Assembly: GCA_902531515.1 (NCBI GenBank) | Contig: CACAEJ010000003.1 | Location: forward strand, 46,349-110,348 | DNA from: an uncultured Pseudohongiella sp. | GTDB taxonomy: Bacteria > Pseudomonadota > Gammaproteobacteria > Pseudomonadales > Pseudohongiellaceae | DNA length: 64,000 nt | Reading direction: 5' to 3' | In this document: positions 54,879 to 64,000 of the stretch, piece by piece | How positions within the stretch are numbered: position 1 is the stretch's first letter | How the letters are laid out: every line of letters starts with the position of its first letter | Translations under genes and position numbers: made by a program | The notes under the pieces: generated by a model | Database searches by the model: none | The model's input: the letters and a program-made list of their open reading frames with translations, nothing else | Told to the model about the DNA's origin: nothing

Positions 54879-55796
54879 ATGCTTATTGATAAGATCTCTC
54901 TGATTGATCCGCCTTTAGAAGATGTTGAGTTTTCCGATTTTTCCAAGCATAGAATTCGTCTAAAGATCCTTCGTTTGGATCGGATGAACTTGGAAGTGGG
55001 TGGGAACAAAATTTTTAAGCTTAAGTATAATATTGAAAAAATACATAAATTGGGAAGCCCTGTAGTTGTAAGTTTCGGAGGAGCATACTCTAATCATTTG
55101 AGGGCTCTGGCTGCGGTTGGAAGGATATATTCATTCAAGACTCATGGCTTTGTGAGGGGCGAGATTGTCAGGCCGTTAAATCCTATTCTGAAATTTTGTG
55201 ACCAACAAGGCATGGAGCTTCACGCAATTAGCAGAGAGGACTATCGTTTAAAATCTTCAGAAGATTTTATCAGTAGGCTGCGATCTCAATTCAGAGATTT
55301 TTATATCTTGCCAGAAGGCGGGAGTAATAAAGAGGCCTTATTAGGTTGTTCGGAGATTCCTCAATTTATTCCACAGGTAAGCCAGAGTAAATTAAGATAT
55401 ATTATTCTTGCTTGCGGCACGGGACTTACTCTAGCCGGAATTGTATTAGGCGGCAGTCGATTGGAACGTACCAAAGTCATCGGATTCTCTGTTTTAAAGG
55501 CGCCTGGTTATTTGTATCGAGAAGTCACAAATTATCTAGCATTGACAAAGAGTAGATCGCCGAATGAGGAGTTAATCTCGTGGCAAATCGAAGATGATTA
55601 TCATTGTGGTGGGTATGCTAAAACAAACGCTAGATTGCTCGAGTTTGTTGATAATTTTATGAGAGAAACTAACTTGCCAATCGAGCCCGTATATACTGGG
55701 AAGATGTTTTACGGACTTAGTCAACTCCTAGATCGCGGTGCTGTGCCACCTGATGCTGAAGTGGTTGCGATTCATACTGGAGGTCTTCATCATTAG
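54879..55796 (+). CDS. PLP-dependent D-cysteine desulfhydrase/ACC deaminase family protein
   Basis: A 305-residue fold-type II PLP enzyme. The lysine that binds PLP lies in V-G-G-N-K-I-F-K-L-K (about 39-48); A-Y-S-N-H-L-R-A-L near 70-78 and L-P-E-G-G-S-N near 144-150 fit the phosphate-binding loops of the family. The exact substrate (D-cysteine, ACC, or other) is undetermined. No deaminase operon context was found. Confidence 0.85.
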   Translation: MLIDKISLIDPPLEDVEFSDFSKHRIRLKILRLDRMNLEVGGNKIFKLKYNIEKIHKLGSPVVVSFGGAYSNHLRALAAVGRIYSFKTHGFVRGEIVRPLNPILKFCDQQGMELHAISREDYRLKSSEDFISRLRSQFRDFYILPEGGSNKEALLGCSEIPQFIPQVSQSKLRYIILACGTGLTLAGIVLGGSRLERTKVIGFSVLKAPGYLYREVTNYLALTKSRSPNEELISWQIEDDYHCGGYAKTNARLLEFVDNFMRETNLPIEPVYTGKMFYGLSQLLDRGAVPPDAEVVAIHTGGLHH

Positions 55797-55934
55797 TTAG
55801 TAATTAAATCATGAGAAATAGGATAGAATATGCATCTAGCCTTATTCGACTGAACCTTAACCTTTCGGATTTATTCTTGCTTTGCATGATATAATATCAC
55901 TCATATCAAGTTAGGGTTATACAAATTCAAATCT

Positions 55935-56831
55935 ATGACCGTGCCAGAGTTTAAAAATATAGGGCTTGTGGGCCGACCTGACCATGCTGGAGTAGTCTCG
56001 TCTCTCGAGAGGCTGATGTCTTACCTCAGCAAGAAGGACCTATATATTATCACAGATATCGGTACTGCTAAATTATTAGAAAATCCGCCGAAGGAGATAG
56101 TTTCAAAAACTGACTTAAGTGTGAGTTGTGATCTCCTTATAGTCGTGGGTGGAGATGGTAGCATGTTGAATGTATCCAAATATGTTGCATCTTCAAACGT
56201 TCCTGTTATTGGGGTGAATCGAGGAAAACTTGGCTTTTTGACGGACATATTACCTGACGAAATTGAATCAAAAGTCGATGATGTTTTATCGGGTTTGTAT
56301 GATGTAGAAAAAAGATTTTTGTTAGACATTGCGCTTGTAAAGGGCAGTGAGAAAGATTATCTAGGTTCCGCTCTTAATGATGTCGTTCTGCACCCGGGAA
56401 GTGCTGCACAGATGATTGAGTTTGAGCTATTTATTGATGGTACCTTTGTTTATAGTCAGGAATCGGATGGTTTAATCATTGCGACTCCAACGGGATCAAC
56501 AGCTTACGCGCTATCAGCGGGCGGACCGATTATGCATCCGAGTCTCGACGCGATAGTTCTGGCCCCTATGTACCCCCATTCATTGTCTAGCAGACCCGTG
56601 GTTGTTGATGGCGATAGTATGATAAAGATTGTGATTCCATCGACTGGCTCTAGGCAGCCGCAAATAAGTTGTGATGGTGATTTGAAATATTCAGCGAGTA
56701 GCGGAGATGAATTTTTGATAACCAAGAAAAATGTTCCCTTACATTTGATTCACCCTCCAAATCATAGCTTTTATGAAGCTTGTCGAAGTAAGTTGGGTTG
56801 GGGTAGTCGTCTGGATAGAAAAGATGATTAA
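55935..56831 (+). CDS. nadK: NAD kinase
   Basis: Phosphorylates NAD+ to NADP+. The 298-residue protein has the catalytic G-G-D-G-S motif (about 73-77), N-R-G-K-L-G-F-L (about 95-102) and the A-T-P-T-G-S-T-A-Y motif (about 185-193). Its stop overlaps the start of the rhomboid gene. Confidence 0.96.
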   Translation: MTVPEFKNIGLVGRPDHAGVVSSLERLMSYLSKKDLYIITDIGTAKLLENPPKEIVSKTDLSVSCDLLIVVGGDGSMLNVSKYVASSNVPVIGVNRGKLGFLTDILPDEIESKVDDVLSGLYDVEKRFLLDIALVKGSEKDYLGSALNDVVLHPGSAAQMIEFELFIDGTFVYSQESDGLIIATPTGSTAYALSAGGPIMHPSLDAIVLAPMYPHSLSSRPVVVDGDSMIKIVIPSTGSRQPQISCDGDLKYSASSGDEFLITKKNVPLHLIHPPNHSFYEACRSKLGWGSRLDRKDD

Positions 56832-57687
56832 GGTTGCAAGTTTAGACCTGGATGAGGATCTTAGTCGATACTCCAGATTTCTTAAACAAAAAGGTATTAG
56901 TCATCGGATAATAGAAGAAGCAGGATCGCAGTCGATTTACATTGCTGACCTCGGGGATTTAAATAACGTAAAGAGCTCGCTCACACTTTATATGGCCGAC
57001 AACCTACATTTAGAGGAAAATTTTGCTGAAGGAAAGCCCGTTCCGGGCCTAATACAATTCATCACACTAGTTAAATGGCTTTTACAGGCACCAGTAACCA
57101 GTTTCTTAATACTGACCAGTTTGTTTGTTGCGATCCATACTTCGTTGGGAAGTAATATGGCAACGTACTCCGTTCTTCTCTATCCGCTTTCCGATTCTCA
57201 TAGCTTAGTTGAGATCTTTAGCCAGCTTACTTCCTTGTCTGCTGCACTTAAAACAGTTGCTCCGATGTTTCTTCATTTTGGTGAATTGCATTTGGTCTTC
57301 AATATGATTTGGATGTGGTATTTTGGAAAACAACTGGAAGAGGTCTTGCCAGCCTGGTTTTTCATATCATTAGTTGCCTTGATTTCTTTCATAAGTAACA
57401 CAGTTCAATATTTAGCAATTGAGTATAATAATTTTGGTGGAATGTCTGGCGTCATCTACGGGCTAGCAGGTTACTCTTGGATATTATCAGTCTTTCAATC
57501 ACAGAGATTTAAGATCATAAATCACAATTTATTCATGTTTTTTGTTTGCTCTTTAGTTCTAATGGAATTGTTTGCATCATCCTGGATTGCTACGGCCGCT
57601 CATCTTGGTGGATTACTTTCTGGCTTAGTTTTTGGTATATGCCATGTCTTATTTGATCGAATTAAGCTCAGGATGAGCTATGAATGA
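56824..57687 (+). CDS. rhomboid family intramembrane serine protease
   Basis: Cleaves transmembrane proteins within the membrane. The 287-residue protein has an N-terminal cytosolic domain (about 1-80) followed by six membrane segments. The catalytic dyad is S208 in G-G-M-S-G and H260 in A-A-H-L-G-G, with H156-x-x-x-N160 as usual in the second helix. The start at 56824 overlaps the nadK stop by 8 nt and replaces a longer frame that begins inside nadK. Confidence 0.92.
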   Translation: MIKVASLDLDEDLSRYSRFLKQKGISHRIIEEAGSQSIYIADLGDLNNVKSSLTLYMADNLHLEENFAEGKPVPGLIQFITLVKWLLQAPVTSFLILTSLFVAIHTSLGSNMATYSVLLYPLSDSHSLVEIFSQLTSLSAALKTVAPMFLHFGELHLVFNMIWMWYFGKQLEEVLPAWFFISLVALISFISNTVQYLAIEYNNFGGMSGVIYGLAGYSWILSVFQSQRFKIINHNLFMFFVCSLVLMELFASSWIATAAHLGGLLSGLVFGICHVLFDRIKLRMSYE

Positions 57688-57922
57688 GATTTTAGATATT
57701 AATCCAGAATCAATAGAGCAATTAATCTCAATAATGGATGAAGATACTTATAAAACGATTCAGACTGCGGTTGAAGTTGGTAAGTGGAAAGACGGAACGC
57801 GACTAAGGCGTGAACAAGTTGAGCACTGCTTACAAATTCTCATTTTATATGAAGCTAGACATTTCTCTAAAGACTCACAAACTATTGCAAAAGTGCCATC
57901 TTGCACTTCTAAGAGTAAGTGA
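57680..57922 (+). CDS. DUF1315 (YeaC-like) protein
   Basis: An 80-residue protein with the family pattern Y-K-T-I-Q-T-A-V-E-V-G-K-W-K-D-G-T-R-L and Q-V-E-H-C-L-Q-I-L-I-L-Y-E-A-R-H. Function unknown. It overlaps the rhomboid gene by 8 nt and is followed by the DUF2797 gene, the same order as in Pseudomonas. Confidence 0.88.
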   Translation: MNEILDINPESIEQLISIMDEDTYKTIQTAVEVGKWKDGTRLRREQVEHCLQILILYEARHFSKDSQTIAKVPSCTSKSK

Positions 57923-57969
57923 TGTTAGAAGAAGATGGAACTTTGTGAGTGCAGATTAGGAGGATTTAA

Positions 57970-58767
57970 GTGGAACTAATTGGAAGTGGTACGCTTAGAA
58001 AAATGAACTCCCGTCTTGAGGAGACTGTTCAATATGCTATGTCGTTGAGTAAATTGCAGTTCCCATTGAACTCGATGATTAATTCAGGTGCGAAGATTGT
58101 TTTCACTGGTAATATATATTGTGTTGAGTGCGGAAGGAAAACTAAGAAAAGTTTTAATCAAGGATATTGTTATCCATGCTTTCAGAAGCTGCAGCAGTTT
58201 TTTACTTGCTTGATTCATCCAGAAAAATGTCGATGCGATGAGGGTTCTTGCATGCAGGATCATATTGTCTATCTTGCAAACTCCTCTGGTTTAAAGGTTG
58301 GAATCACCAGAGCCACACAAATTCCTACACGATGGGTGGATCAGGGTGCCACCCAAGCTCTTCCAATAATTCGGGTAAGAAATCGACTTCAATCTGGGAT
58401 TTTGGAGGTTTTAATAAAACAGCAAATAGCAGATAAAACAAACTGGAGAGATATGTTAAAGGGTGTTGCTAGGCCTTTAGATCTGAACCTTGAGGCTAAA
58501 AATATTTTGGAAAGTTTCAGGTCAGAAATAGATGAGATAAAGGAAAGGTACGATCCTTTTGGTGTTAGTATCTTAAATGGTATCGGGGCGGTAAGTATCT
58601 CATATCCAGTCACCAAATATCCCGAAAAGATCTCATCTTATAATCTTGATAACGATTCGATAGTCGAAGACAGGTTAGTAGGCATCAAAGGCCAGTATCT
58701 TATTTTTGAAGGTGGTGTCATCAACCTCCGCAAATTTTCCGGGTACGAAATAGAATTGCATCACTAG
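57970..58767 (+). CDS. DUF2797 zinc-binding protein
   Basis: A 265-residue protein of unknown function starting at GTG with GGAGG 7 nt upstream. The N-terminal third has a zinc-ribbon-like set of cysteines (C-V-E-C-G near 49-53 and Y-C-Y-P-C near 64-68, plus C-R-C and C-M near 87-94). The rest contains the I-Y-L-A-N/G-L-K-V-G-I-T-R-A-T-Q-I-P-T-R-W-V-D-Q-G-A-T stretch of the family. It lies between DUF1315 and pepN. Confidence 0.85.
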   Translation: MELIGSGTLRKMNSRLEETVQYAMSLSKLQFPLNSMINSGAKIVFTGNIYCVECGRKTKKSFNQGYCYPCFQKLQQFFTCLIHPEKCRCDEGSCMQDHIVYLANSSGLKVGITRATQIPTRWVDQGATQALPIIRVRNRLQSGILEVLIKQQIADKTNWRDMLKGVARPLDLNLEAKNILESFRSEIDEIKERYDPFGVSILNGIGAVSISYPVTKYPEKISSYNLDNDSIVEDRLVGIKGQYLIFEGGVINLRKFSGYEIELHH

Positions 58768-58788
58768 GAAATCCGAGGCAAAACGGTT

Positions 58789-61494
58789 ATGAAAGACTCT
58801 CAAGCTAGAACTACATACCTCAAAGATTATATGCAACCGGAATTTTATATTGAAAAAACGGATCTCAATTTTGATCTCTACGAAGATAAAGCGATAGTCA
58901 CGTCGAAGGTTTTATTTTCCAGGAACAAAAATTTTGAAGGAGTATTTTCAGATTCTCTAGTTCTGCATGGCAAAGATCTAGTTCTTGAGCAGCTTTGTTT
59001 GAATGATGTTCAGTTAACTTCAAAAGAGTTTCATAAAGACGATGAGAATCTTACCATACTTGAACTCACAAGGATTCTTTCCGACGATAAGGAAAAATTC
59101 ACAATGACTTGTGTGGTGACTATTGAGCCACAAAATAATACATCTCTCGAGGGTCTGTATAAGTCTAACGATAAATTCTGTACGCAGTGTGAGGCCGAGG
59201 GGTTCCGCAAAATCACTTATTACTTGGACAGGCCTGATGTCATGTCCTCATTTACGACGAGAATCACTGCAAACAAAGATAGATACCCGGTTCTACTTTC
59301 TAATGGTAATAAGATCAATGAAGGCTTCGATGTCAATGATCCGAGCCGGCATTGGGTCTGCTGGGAAGACCCGTTTAAGAAGCCTAGTTATTTGTTCGCA
59401 CTAGTGGCTGGCAACCTAGTAAGCTTTGATGATGAATTTAAAACTCGAAGCGATCGACTTATCAAGCTGCGGATCTTTGTTGAGGATAAAGATATCGAAA
59501 AATGTGATCATGCAATGCGATCATTGAAGAATGCGATGGAATGGGACGAAGAAGTTTACGGTAGAGAATATGATCTTGATATTTTCATGATAGTGGCCGT
59601 GGATGATTTCAATATGGGGGCAATGGAAAATAAGGGTTTAAATATATTCAATACATCTTGTGTGTTAGCGAATCCAAATACGACAACTGATGCATCTTTC
59701 CAGAGAGTTGAAGCGGTGGTAGCTCATGAATATTTTCATAACTGGTCAGGGAATCGAGTTACCTGTAGAGATTGGTTCCAATTAAGTCTGAAGGAGGGCT
59801 TCACAGTATTTCGTGACTCTGAATTCTCAGCGGATATGGGATCTAGGGTTGTAAAACGAGTAGAAGACGTTGCTTTTTTAAAGACAATTCAATTTGCTGA
59901 AGATTCAGGCCCTATGGCACATTCAGTTAGACCTGACTCTTATATGGAGATTTCAAATTTTTACACAGTGACTATATACGAAAAAGGAGCCGAAGTAGTT
60001 CGAATGATTAGCGAGATTTTGGGTCCAATCAAATTTAGAAAAGCGACAGATTTATATTTTGAAAAGTACGATGGGCAAGCGGTTACAACTGAAGATTTCG
60101 TATATGTGATGGAGGAAGCGAGTGGTATTGATCTGGAACAATTCAGGCTATGGTACTCTCAGGCAGGCACGCCAGAGCTAAAGATCACCAGTTCTTATAA
60201 CGAGGCTAGTAAAACATTTTCACTCTCAATTGTTCAAGACTGTAAGGCAACTCCTGGCCAACTAAATAAAAAACCTTTCTATATACCGCTGAGACTTGGC
60301 CTTTTAAGTAAAGAGGGTGAGGAGCTACCTCTAGTTACTGAACCAGATGACCACGAGGCAGAGAAAATATATGATCGAATTTATCCTATAACGGAGTCTT
60401 CACAAGAAATTGTCTTTCATGAAGTTGATTCAAAACCTATTCCTTCACTATTAAGAAATTTTAGCGCGCCCATTAAGTTACAGTATTCATATACAGAAGA
60501 GGATCTCTACTTTTTAATGGTTCATGACACTGATGGGTTTAATCGATGGAATGCGGCACAATCACTGGCGACGCAAGTTATTATGAATTTGAAGGTTGCG
60601 GATACTAAAGAAAATACAAGAGTATCCTCAATTTTGAGTCAGGCTTTCAAGTCGATTCTTGCTGACTCACTTAATGAAAAAAATGTAGATAAGGCAATGA
60701 TTGCTCATTTACTTGAGCTGCCAACAGAAGGTTCGCTGATCGAACAATCCGAAGTGGCGGCTGTTGATAAGATTCACCTCGCTCGACAGACTGTCGCTAA
60801 CGCTCTTGCGACTGAGCTCATGAGCGATTTTAGTGAGCTATACCACTCAAATATTCAAACTGAGAAATATTCTTCTGACTCGACCGAAATGGCTCAAAGA
60901 GCCTTGAAGAATTTATCCTTAGCTTATTTAATGAGGACAGGAAAGCAGGAGTGGGTTGAGAAGTGTTTTCAACAATTTATTCAATCAGACAATATGACTG
61001 ATCAGTTGGCGGCATTGAGATGTTTAGTTTTTTATTCTCCAAGGACTCACTTTAAAGAAGCCGAAAGTGCTCTCGAGTTGTTCTACGAACAATGGAAGCA
61101 TGAACCTCTCGTGGTAGATCAATGGTTTATAACTCAGGCTTTGAACCCTCGGGAAGGGGCGTTGAACCAAGTTAAGGAGTTATGTAGGCATGAAGCCTTT
61201 GAGATGAAAAATCCCAATAAAGTGCGCTCGTTGATAGGTGCGTTTTGCTCACAAAACCACGTTCAATTTCATCAAACCGGGGGGCTGGGCTACGAGTTTC
61301 TAGGGGATCGTGTCATTGAGCTAGATAAAATTAACCCACAGATTGCAGCTAGATTGATGACCCCGTTAACTCGCTGGAAAAAATTCGATATTCGCAGGCA
61401 GGGCCTTATGCAGGCTCAGCTTCGACGGGTAAAGGAAACTCCTAAACTATCAAAAGACGTCTTTGAAGTGGTTGTGAAAAGTACTGTCGGATAG
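58789..61494 (+). CDS. pepN: aminopeptidase N
   Basis: M1 zinc metallopeptidase releasing N-terminal residues from peptides in the cytoplasm. At 901 residues it matches the family. Motifs: G-A-M-E-N near 278-282, zinc motif H-E-Y-F-H-N-W near 316-322 with the third ligand E about 19 residues on (L-K-E-G-F-T), and the C-terminal helical domain. It closes the nadK-rhomboid-DUF1315-DUF2797-pepN block. Confidence 0.96.
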   Translation: MKDSQARTTYLKDYMQPEFYIEKTDLNFDLYEDKAIVTSKVLFSRNKNFEGVFSDSLVLHGKDLVLEQLCLNDVQLTSKEFHKDDENLTILELTRILSDDKEKFTMTCVVTIEPQNNTSLEGLYKSNDKFCTQCEAEGFRKITYYLDRPDVMSSFTTRITANKDRYPVLLSNGNKINEGFDVNDPSRHWVCWEDPFKKPSYLFALVAGNLVSFDDEFKTRSDRLIKLRIFVEDKDIEKCDHAMRSLKNAMEWDEEVYGREYDLDIFMIVAVDDFNMGAMENKGLNIFNTSCVLANPNTTTDASFQRVEAVVAHEYFHNWSGNRVTCRDWFQLSLKEGFTVFRDSEFSADMGSRVVKRVEDVAFLKTIQFAEDSGPMAHSVRPDSYMEISNFYTVTIYEKGAEVVRMISEILGPIKFRKATDLYFEKYDGQAVTTEDFVYVMEEASGIDLEQFRLWYSQAGTPELKITSSYNEASKTFSLSIVQDCKATPGQLNKKPFYIPLRLGLLSKEGEELPLVTEPDDHEAEKIYDRIYPITESSQEIVFHEVDSKPIPSLLRNFSAPIKLQYSYTEEDLYFLMVHDTDGFNRWNAAQSLATQVIMNLKVADTKENTRVSSILSQAFKSILADSLNEKNVDKAMIAHLLELPTEGSLIEQSEVAAVDKIHLARQTVANALATELMSDFSELYHSNIQTEKYSSDSTEMAQRALKNLSLAYLMRTGKQEWVEKCFQQFIQSDNMTDQLAALRCLVFYSPRTHFKEAESALELFYEQWKHEPLVVDQWFITQALNPREGALNQVKELCRHEAFEMKNPNKVRSLIGAFCSQNHVQFHQTGGLGYEFLGDRVIELDKINPQIAARLMTPLTRWKKFDIRRQGLMQAQLRRVKETPKLSKDVFEVVVKSTVG

Positions 61495-61521
61495 GGCCAC
61501 GTTGATTTCTTCTAAATTCCA

Positions 61522-64000
61522 TCAGGCAACACCTTGAATGTTGGTCAGAGGAATATTCTTAGCTCGATCCGATGCTTCCACGAAGTCTTCTATTTCGTCA
61601 AAATTAAGATATCGATAAATACTCTCTGACATGGTGTCTATCCCAGACATATACTGCATGTATTCCGACATAGTTGGAATTTTTCCTATGGCGGCACTTA
61701 CTGCGGCTAATTCAGATGAAGCTAGAAAAACATCGGCTCCTTGGCCTAATCTATTCGGGAAATTTCTCGTCGATGTTGACACAACTGTGGAATTAGCGGC
61801 AACCCTCGCTTGGTTGCCCATACATAACGAGCATCCAGGCATCTCGGTTCGGGCACCTGACGTCCCAAATATATTGTAGATCCCTTCTTCTGTTAATTGA
61901 TGTTCATCCATTTTGGTCGGAGGTGCTACCCATAGCCGTGTTGGGAGGGATCCTTCGACCTGCTTCAAGACTTCTGCGGCAGCGCGAAAGTGACCAATAT
62001 TGGTCATACAAGAGCCGATAAATACTTCATCTATTTCTGTACCGTTAACTTCGGATAGGGTTTTAACGTCGTCAGGATCATTAGGGCAAGCTAACAACGG
62101 TTCTTTGATTTCGTTGAGATCAATTTCGATAGTTTTAAAATATGTAGCGTTTGCATCAGGCTCAAGAAGTACCGGATCAGCGAGCCATTCTTCCATAGCT
62201 TGTGCTCTTCGTTCTAATGTTCGGGAGTCTTGATAGCCATTGTCAATCATCCATCGAAGAAGAGTTATATTCGACTTAAAATATTCAATAATAGGTTCTT
62301 TATTTAGACGTATTGTGCAGCCACCAGCGGATCTTTCAGCAGAGGCGTCCGAGATTTCAAAAGCTTGTTCGACCTTGAGGTCGGGAAGTCCTTCTATTTC
62401 AAGTATACGCCCTGAGAATATATTCTTCTTACCTTTTTTCTCTATAGTAAGATCGCCACTCTGGAGTGCTGCATAAGGAATAGCATTCACTAAATCCCTA
62501 AGGGTTATGCCAGGTTGCATTTCACCTTTGAACCTAACCAAAACTGATTCGGGCATGTCCAGAGGCATAACACCCGTCGCTGCAGCGAATGCTACGAGTC
62601 CTGAGCCCGCTGGAAACGATATACCTATGGGAAATCTTGTATGGGAGTCGCCACCGGTTCCGACGGTATCAGGGAGTAACATTCGATTAAGCCATGAATG
62701 GATTATTCCATCTCCCGGCCTAAGCGATACGCCGCCCCTTGTGTGGATGAAATCCGGTAAGGAGTGCTGCGTTTCAATATCGACCGGTTTGGGATAGGCC
62801 GCGGTGTGGCAAAATGACTGCATTACTAGGTCAGCCGAAAAACCAAGACAAGCAAGATCTTTTAACTCATCTCTAGTCATTGGGCCAGTAGTGTCTTGAC
62901 TACCGACAGTTGTCATTTTTGGTTCACAATAGCTGCCGGGGCTTACGCCTTCTACTCCGCATGCTCGACCGACCATCTTTTGTGCTAAGGTGAAGCCGGC
63001 GGGAGTGTCTTTTCCCCCGACAGGGGATCTAAAGACATCAGATGGCCTTAAATTCAATGCTTCTCTTGCTCTCTGAGTTAAACCTCGACCTATGATTAGC
63101 GGTATTCTGCCGCCTGCCCTTACCTCGTCGAGTAGTACATCTGTCTTTAATTCAAATTCTGTAAGCAAAGCCTGATTTTCGTGATTCTTGACCGTTCCTT
63201 CATAAACATTTATATCAATAATATCCCCAGTATTCAGCGAATCTACATCACACTCAAATGGCAGCGCGCCAGCATCTTCCATGGTGTTAAAAAAGATAGG
63301 TGCTATTTTCCCGCCGATACAAATGCCTCCTGCTTTCTTGTTCGGTATATAAGGTATATCGTCACCGATATGCCATAGAACTGAATTAGTTGCCGACTTC
63401 CTAGACGAACCTGTTCCCATCACGTCTCCCACTAAAGCAATAGGGAAACCCGTTTGTTTAAGTTCCGCAAGTTGATTTTCAACGTTAGTAATCCCATCTC
63501 TTGGATTCTTGTACATGGCCTTAGCGTGGAGAGGAATATCTGGCCTGGACCACGCATCTTGAGCAGGTGACAGATCGTCTGTATTAGTTTCCCCGGGAAC
63601 TTTTAAGACGGTAACGGTCAGGCGTTCCTGTATTTCAGGCTTGTTGGAGAACCATTCAGCGTCTGCCCATGATTGCAAAACTCTTTGCGCTTGGGTGTTG
63701 CCGTTATTTGCGAGATCTAACACGTCGTAAAACGCATCGAACATCAGTAGTGTCTTGCAGAGCTGGTCGGCAGCTTGGTCGCATAGTTCACTGTCTTCTA
63801 GAAGGCTTACTAAAGTCGAAATGTTATAACCGCCCAACATGCTGCCTAAAAGCTCAACAGCTAAGTTCTTATCGACCAAGGGCGAAGTTATTTCTCCTTT
63901 AGTTATAGCGGATAGAAATCCAGCCTTGACGTAAGCTGCTTCATCAACACCTGGGGGCACTCTATTGGTAATTAAATCAATTAGTAGTTCCTCTTCACCT
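61522..64000 (-). CDS. acnB: aconitate hydratase B (N-terminus cut by window end)
   Basis: TCA-cycle aconitase that also hydrates 2-methylaconitate in the methylcitrate pathway. The frame remains open to the window end: before the internal GTG at 63958-63960 it reads [12 protein letters not shown], matching the AcnB N-terminal part, so roughly 40 residues are missing. Seen: the HEAT-like domain, [12 protein letters not shown] near the swivel domain, and the cluster cysteines in C-S-L-C-M-G-N and S-C-M-T-N-I-G-H. The 27-nt gap to pepN shows no terminator. Confidence 0.96.
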   Translation of the reverse strand, partial: GEEELLIDLITNRVPPGVDEAAYVKAGFLSAITKGEITSPLVDKNLAVELLGSMLGGYNISTLVSLLEDSELCDQAADQLCKTLLMFDAFYDVLDLANNGNTQAQRVLQSWADAEWFSNKPEIQERLTVTVLKVPGETNTDDLSPAQDAWSRPDIPLHAKAMYKNPRDGITNVENQLAELKQTGFPIALVGDVMGTGSSRKSATNSVLWHIGDDIPYIPNKKAGGICIGGKIAPIFFNTMEDAGALPFECDVDSLNTGDIIDINVYEGTVKNHENQALLTEFELKTDVLLDEVRAGGRIPLIIGRGLTQRAREALNLRPSDVFRSPVGGKDTPAGFTLAQKMVGRACGVEGVSPGSYCEPKMTTVGSQDTTGPMTRDELKDLACLGFSADLVMQSFCHTAAYPKPVDIETQHSLPDFIHTRGGVSLRPGDGIIHSWLNRMLLPDTVGTGGDSHTRFPIGISFPAGSGLVAFAAATGVMPLDMPESVLVRFKGEMQPGITLRDLVNAIPYAALQSGDLTIEKKGKKNIFSGRILEIEGLPDLKVEQAFEISDASAERSAGGCTIRLNKEPIIEYFKSNITLLRWMIDNGYQDSRTLERRAQAMEEWLADPVLLEPDANATYFKTIEIDLNEIKEPLLACPNDPDDVKTLSEVNGTEIDEVFIGSCMTNIGHFRAAAEVLKQVEGSLPTRLWVAPPTKMDEHQLTEEGIYNIFGTSGARTEMPGCSLCMGNQARVAANSTVVSTSTRNFPNRLGQGADVFLASSELAAVSAAIGKIPTMSEYMQYMSGIDTMSESIYRYLNFDEIEDFVEASDRAKNIPLTNIQGVA

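Noticed and set aside
61522..63960. acnB starting at the GTG at 63960
   Set aside because: The frame continues upstream to the window edge with residues that match the AcnB N-terminus, so the true start lies outside.
1..64000. CRISPR arrays, insertion sequences, prophage genes, restriction or toxin-antitoxin systems
   Set aside because: No regularly spaced repeats, transposase, integrase, phage structural or defence-type proteins were recognised in reading both strands.

Overview
The window looks like chromosome from a low-GC (roughly 40 % by eye) aerobic gammaproteobacterium, probably a marine oligotroph. The clan follows from gene order: DUF3108-purN-purM-DUF2066-hda-wrbA-proS, aspS-yebC-ruvCAB-tolQRAB-pal-cpoB-tRNA-Lys, nadA-bepA-tusA-like-dapA-bamC and nadK-rhomboid-DUF1315-DUF2797-pepN all match blocks known from Pseudomonas and relatives, but are stitched together differently here. 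A precise genus cannot be given from sequence reading alone.

Layout. 1-4350: a small heat-shock gene with a sigma-32-type promoter and a probable RNA thermometer, then prpB-prpC-prpD (methylcitrate cycle). 4351-9170: a divergent malonyl-CoA decarboxylase, the arsenosugar radical-SAM enzyme ArsS with a fused two-domain transferase, and a FlgM-like gene. 9318-18600: FleQ-like sigma-54 activator, DUF3108, purN, purM, DUF2066, hda, DUF2069, wrbA, proS and an HU-family gene with its own promoter and terminator. 19008-29347: fmdB-like, aspS, yebC, ruvCAB, the whole Tol-Pal operon except ybgC, and tRNA-Lys. 29514-40847: nadA, bepA, tusA-like, AI-2E permease, dapA, bamC, miaE, an LRR lipoprotein, FKBP isomerase, M18 aminopeptidase, mnmC. 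41091-44317: a signal-bearing CxxCH protein and the DUF4266-DUF3570-ApbE cluster. 44457-49020: prfB with its programmed frameshift, lysS, ung and a ferredoxin-reductase-like flavoprotein. 49125-49291: tRNA-Val and tRNA-Asp. 49292-51935: a probable small island ending in a decayed copy of the tRNA-Asp 3' half, carrying an esterase and a beta-propeller protein. 51894-53700: coq7, TIGR03643, nei, DUF2256. 53885-61494: ATP-grasp, PLP enzyme, nadK, rhomboid, DUF1315, DUF2797, pepN. 61522-64000: acnB, cut by the window end.

Most of the window is vertically inherited housekeeping DNA. The parts deserving attention are (1) the tRNA-Asp/decayed tRNA-Asp pair bracketing about 2.6 kb, (2) the DUF4266-DUF3570-ApbE cluster, in which the DUF3570 protein carries two S-G-A-S motifs resembling ApbE flavinylation sites, preceded by an unusual duplicated-repeat CxxCH protein, (3) the ArsS plus fused TIGR04283/TIGR04282-like transferase, (4) the ROSE-like leader of the small heat-shock gene, (5) a FlgM-like/FleQ-like divergent pair with no flagellar genes in sight, and (6) the TIGR03643-nei-DUF2256 repair-type operon. 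Metabolically, prpBCD, acnB and malonyl-CoA decarboxylase point to use of propionyl-CoA and malonyl-CoA; coq7, miaE and DUF4266/ApbE-type redox functions fit an oxygen-respiring cell. No CRISPR array, transposase, phage or integrase gene was seen.
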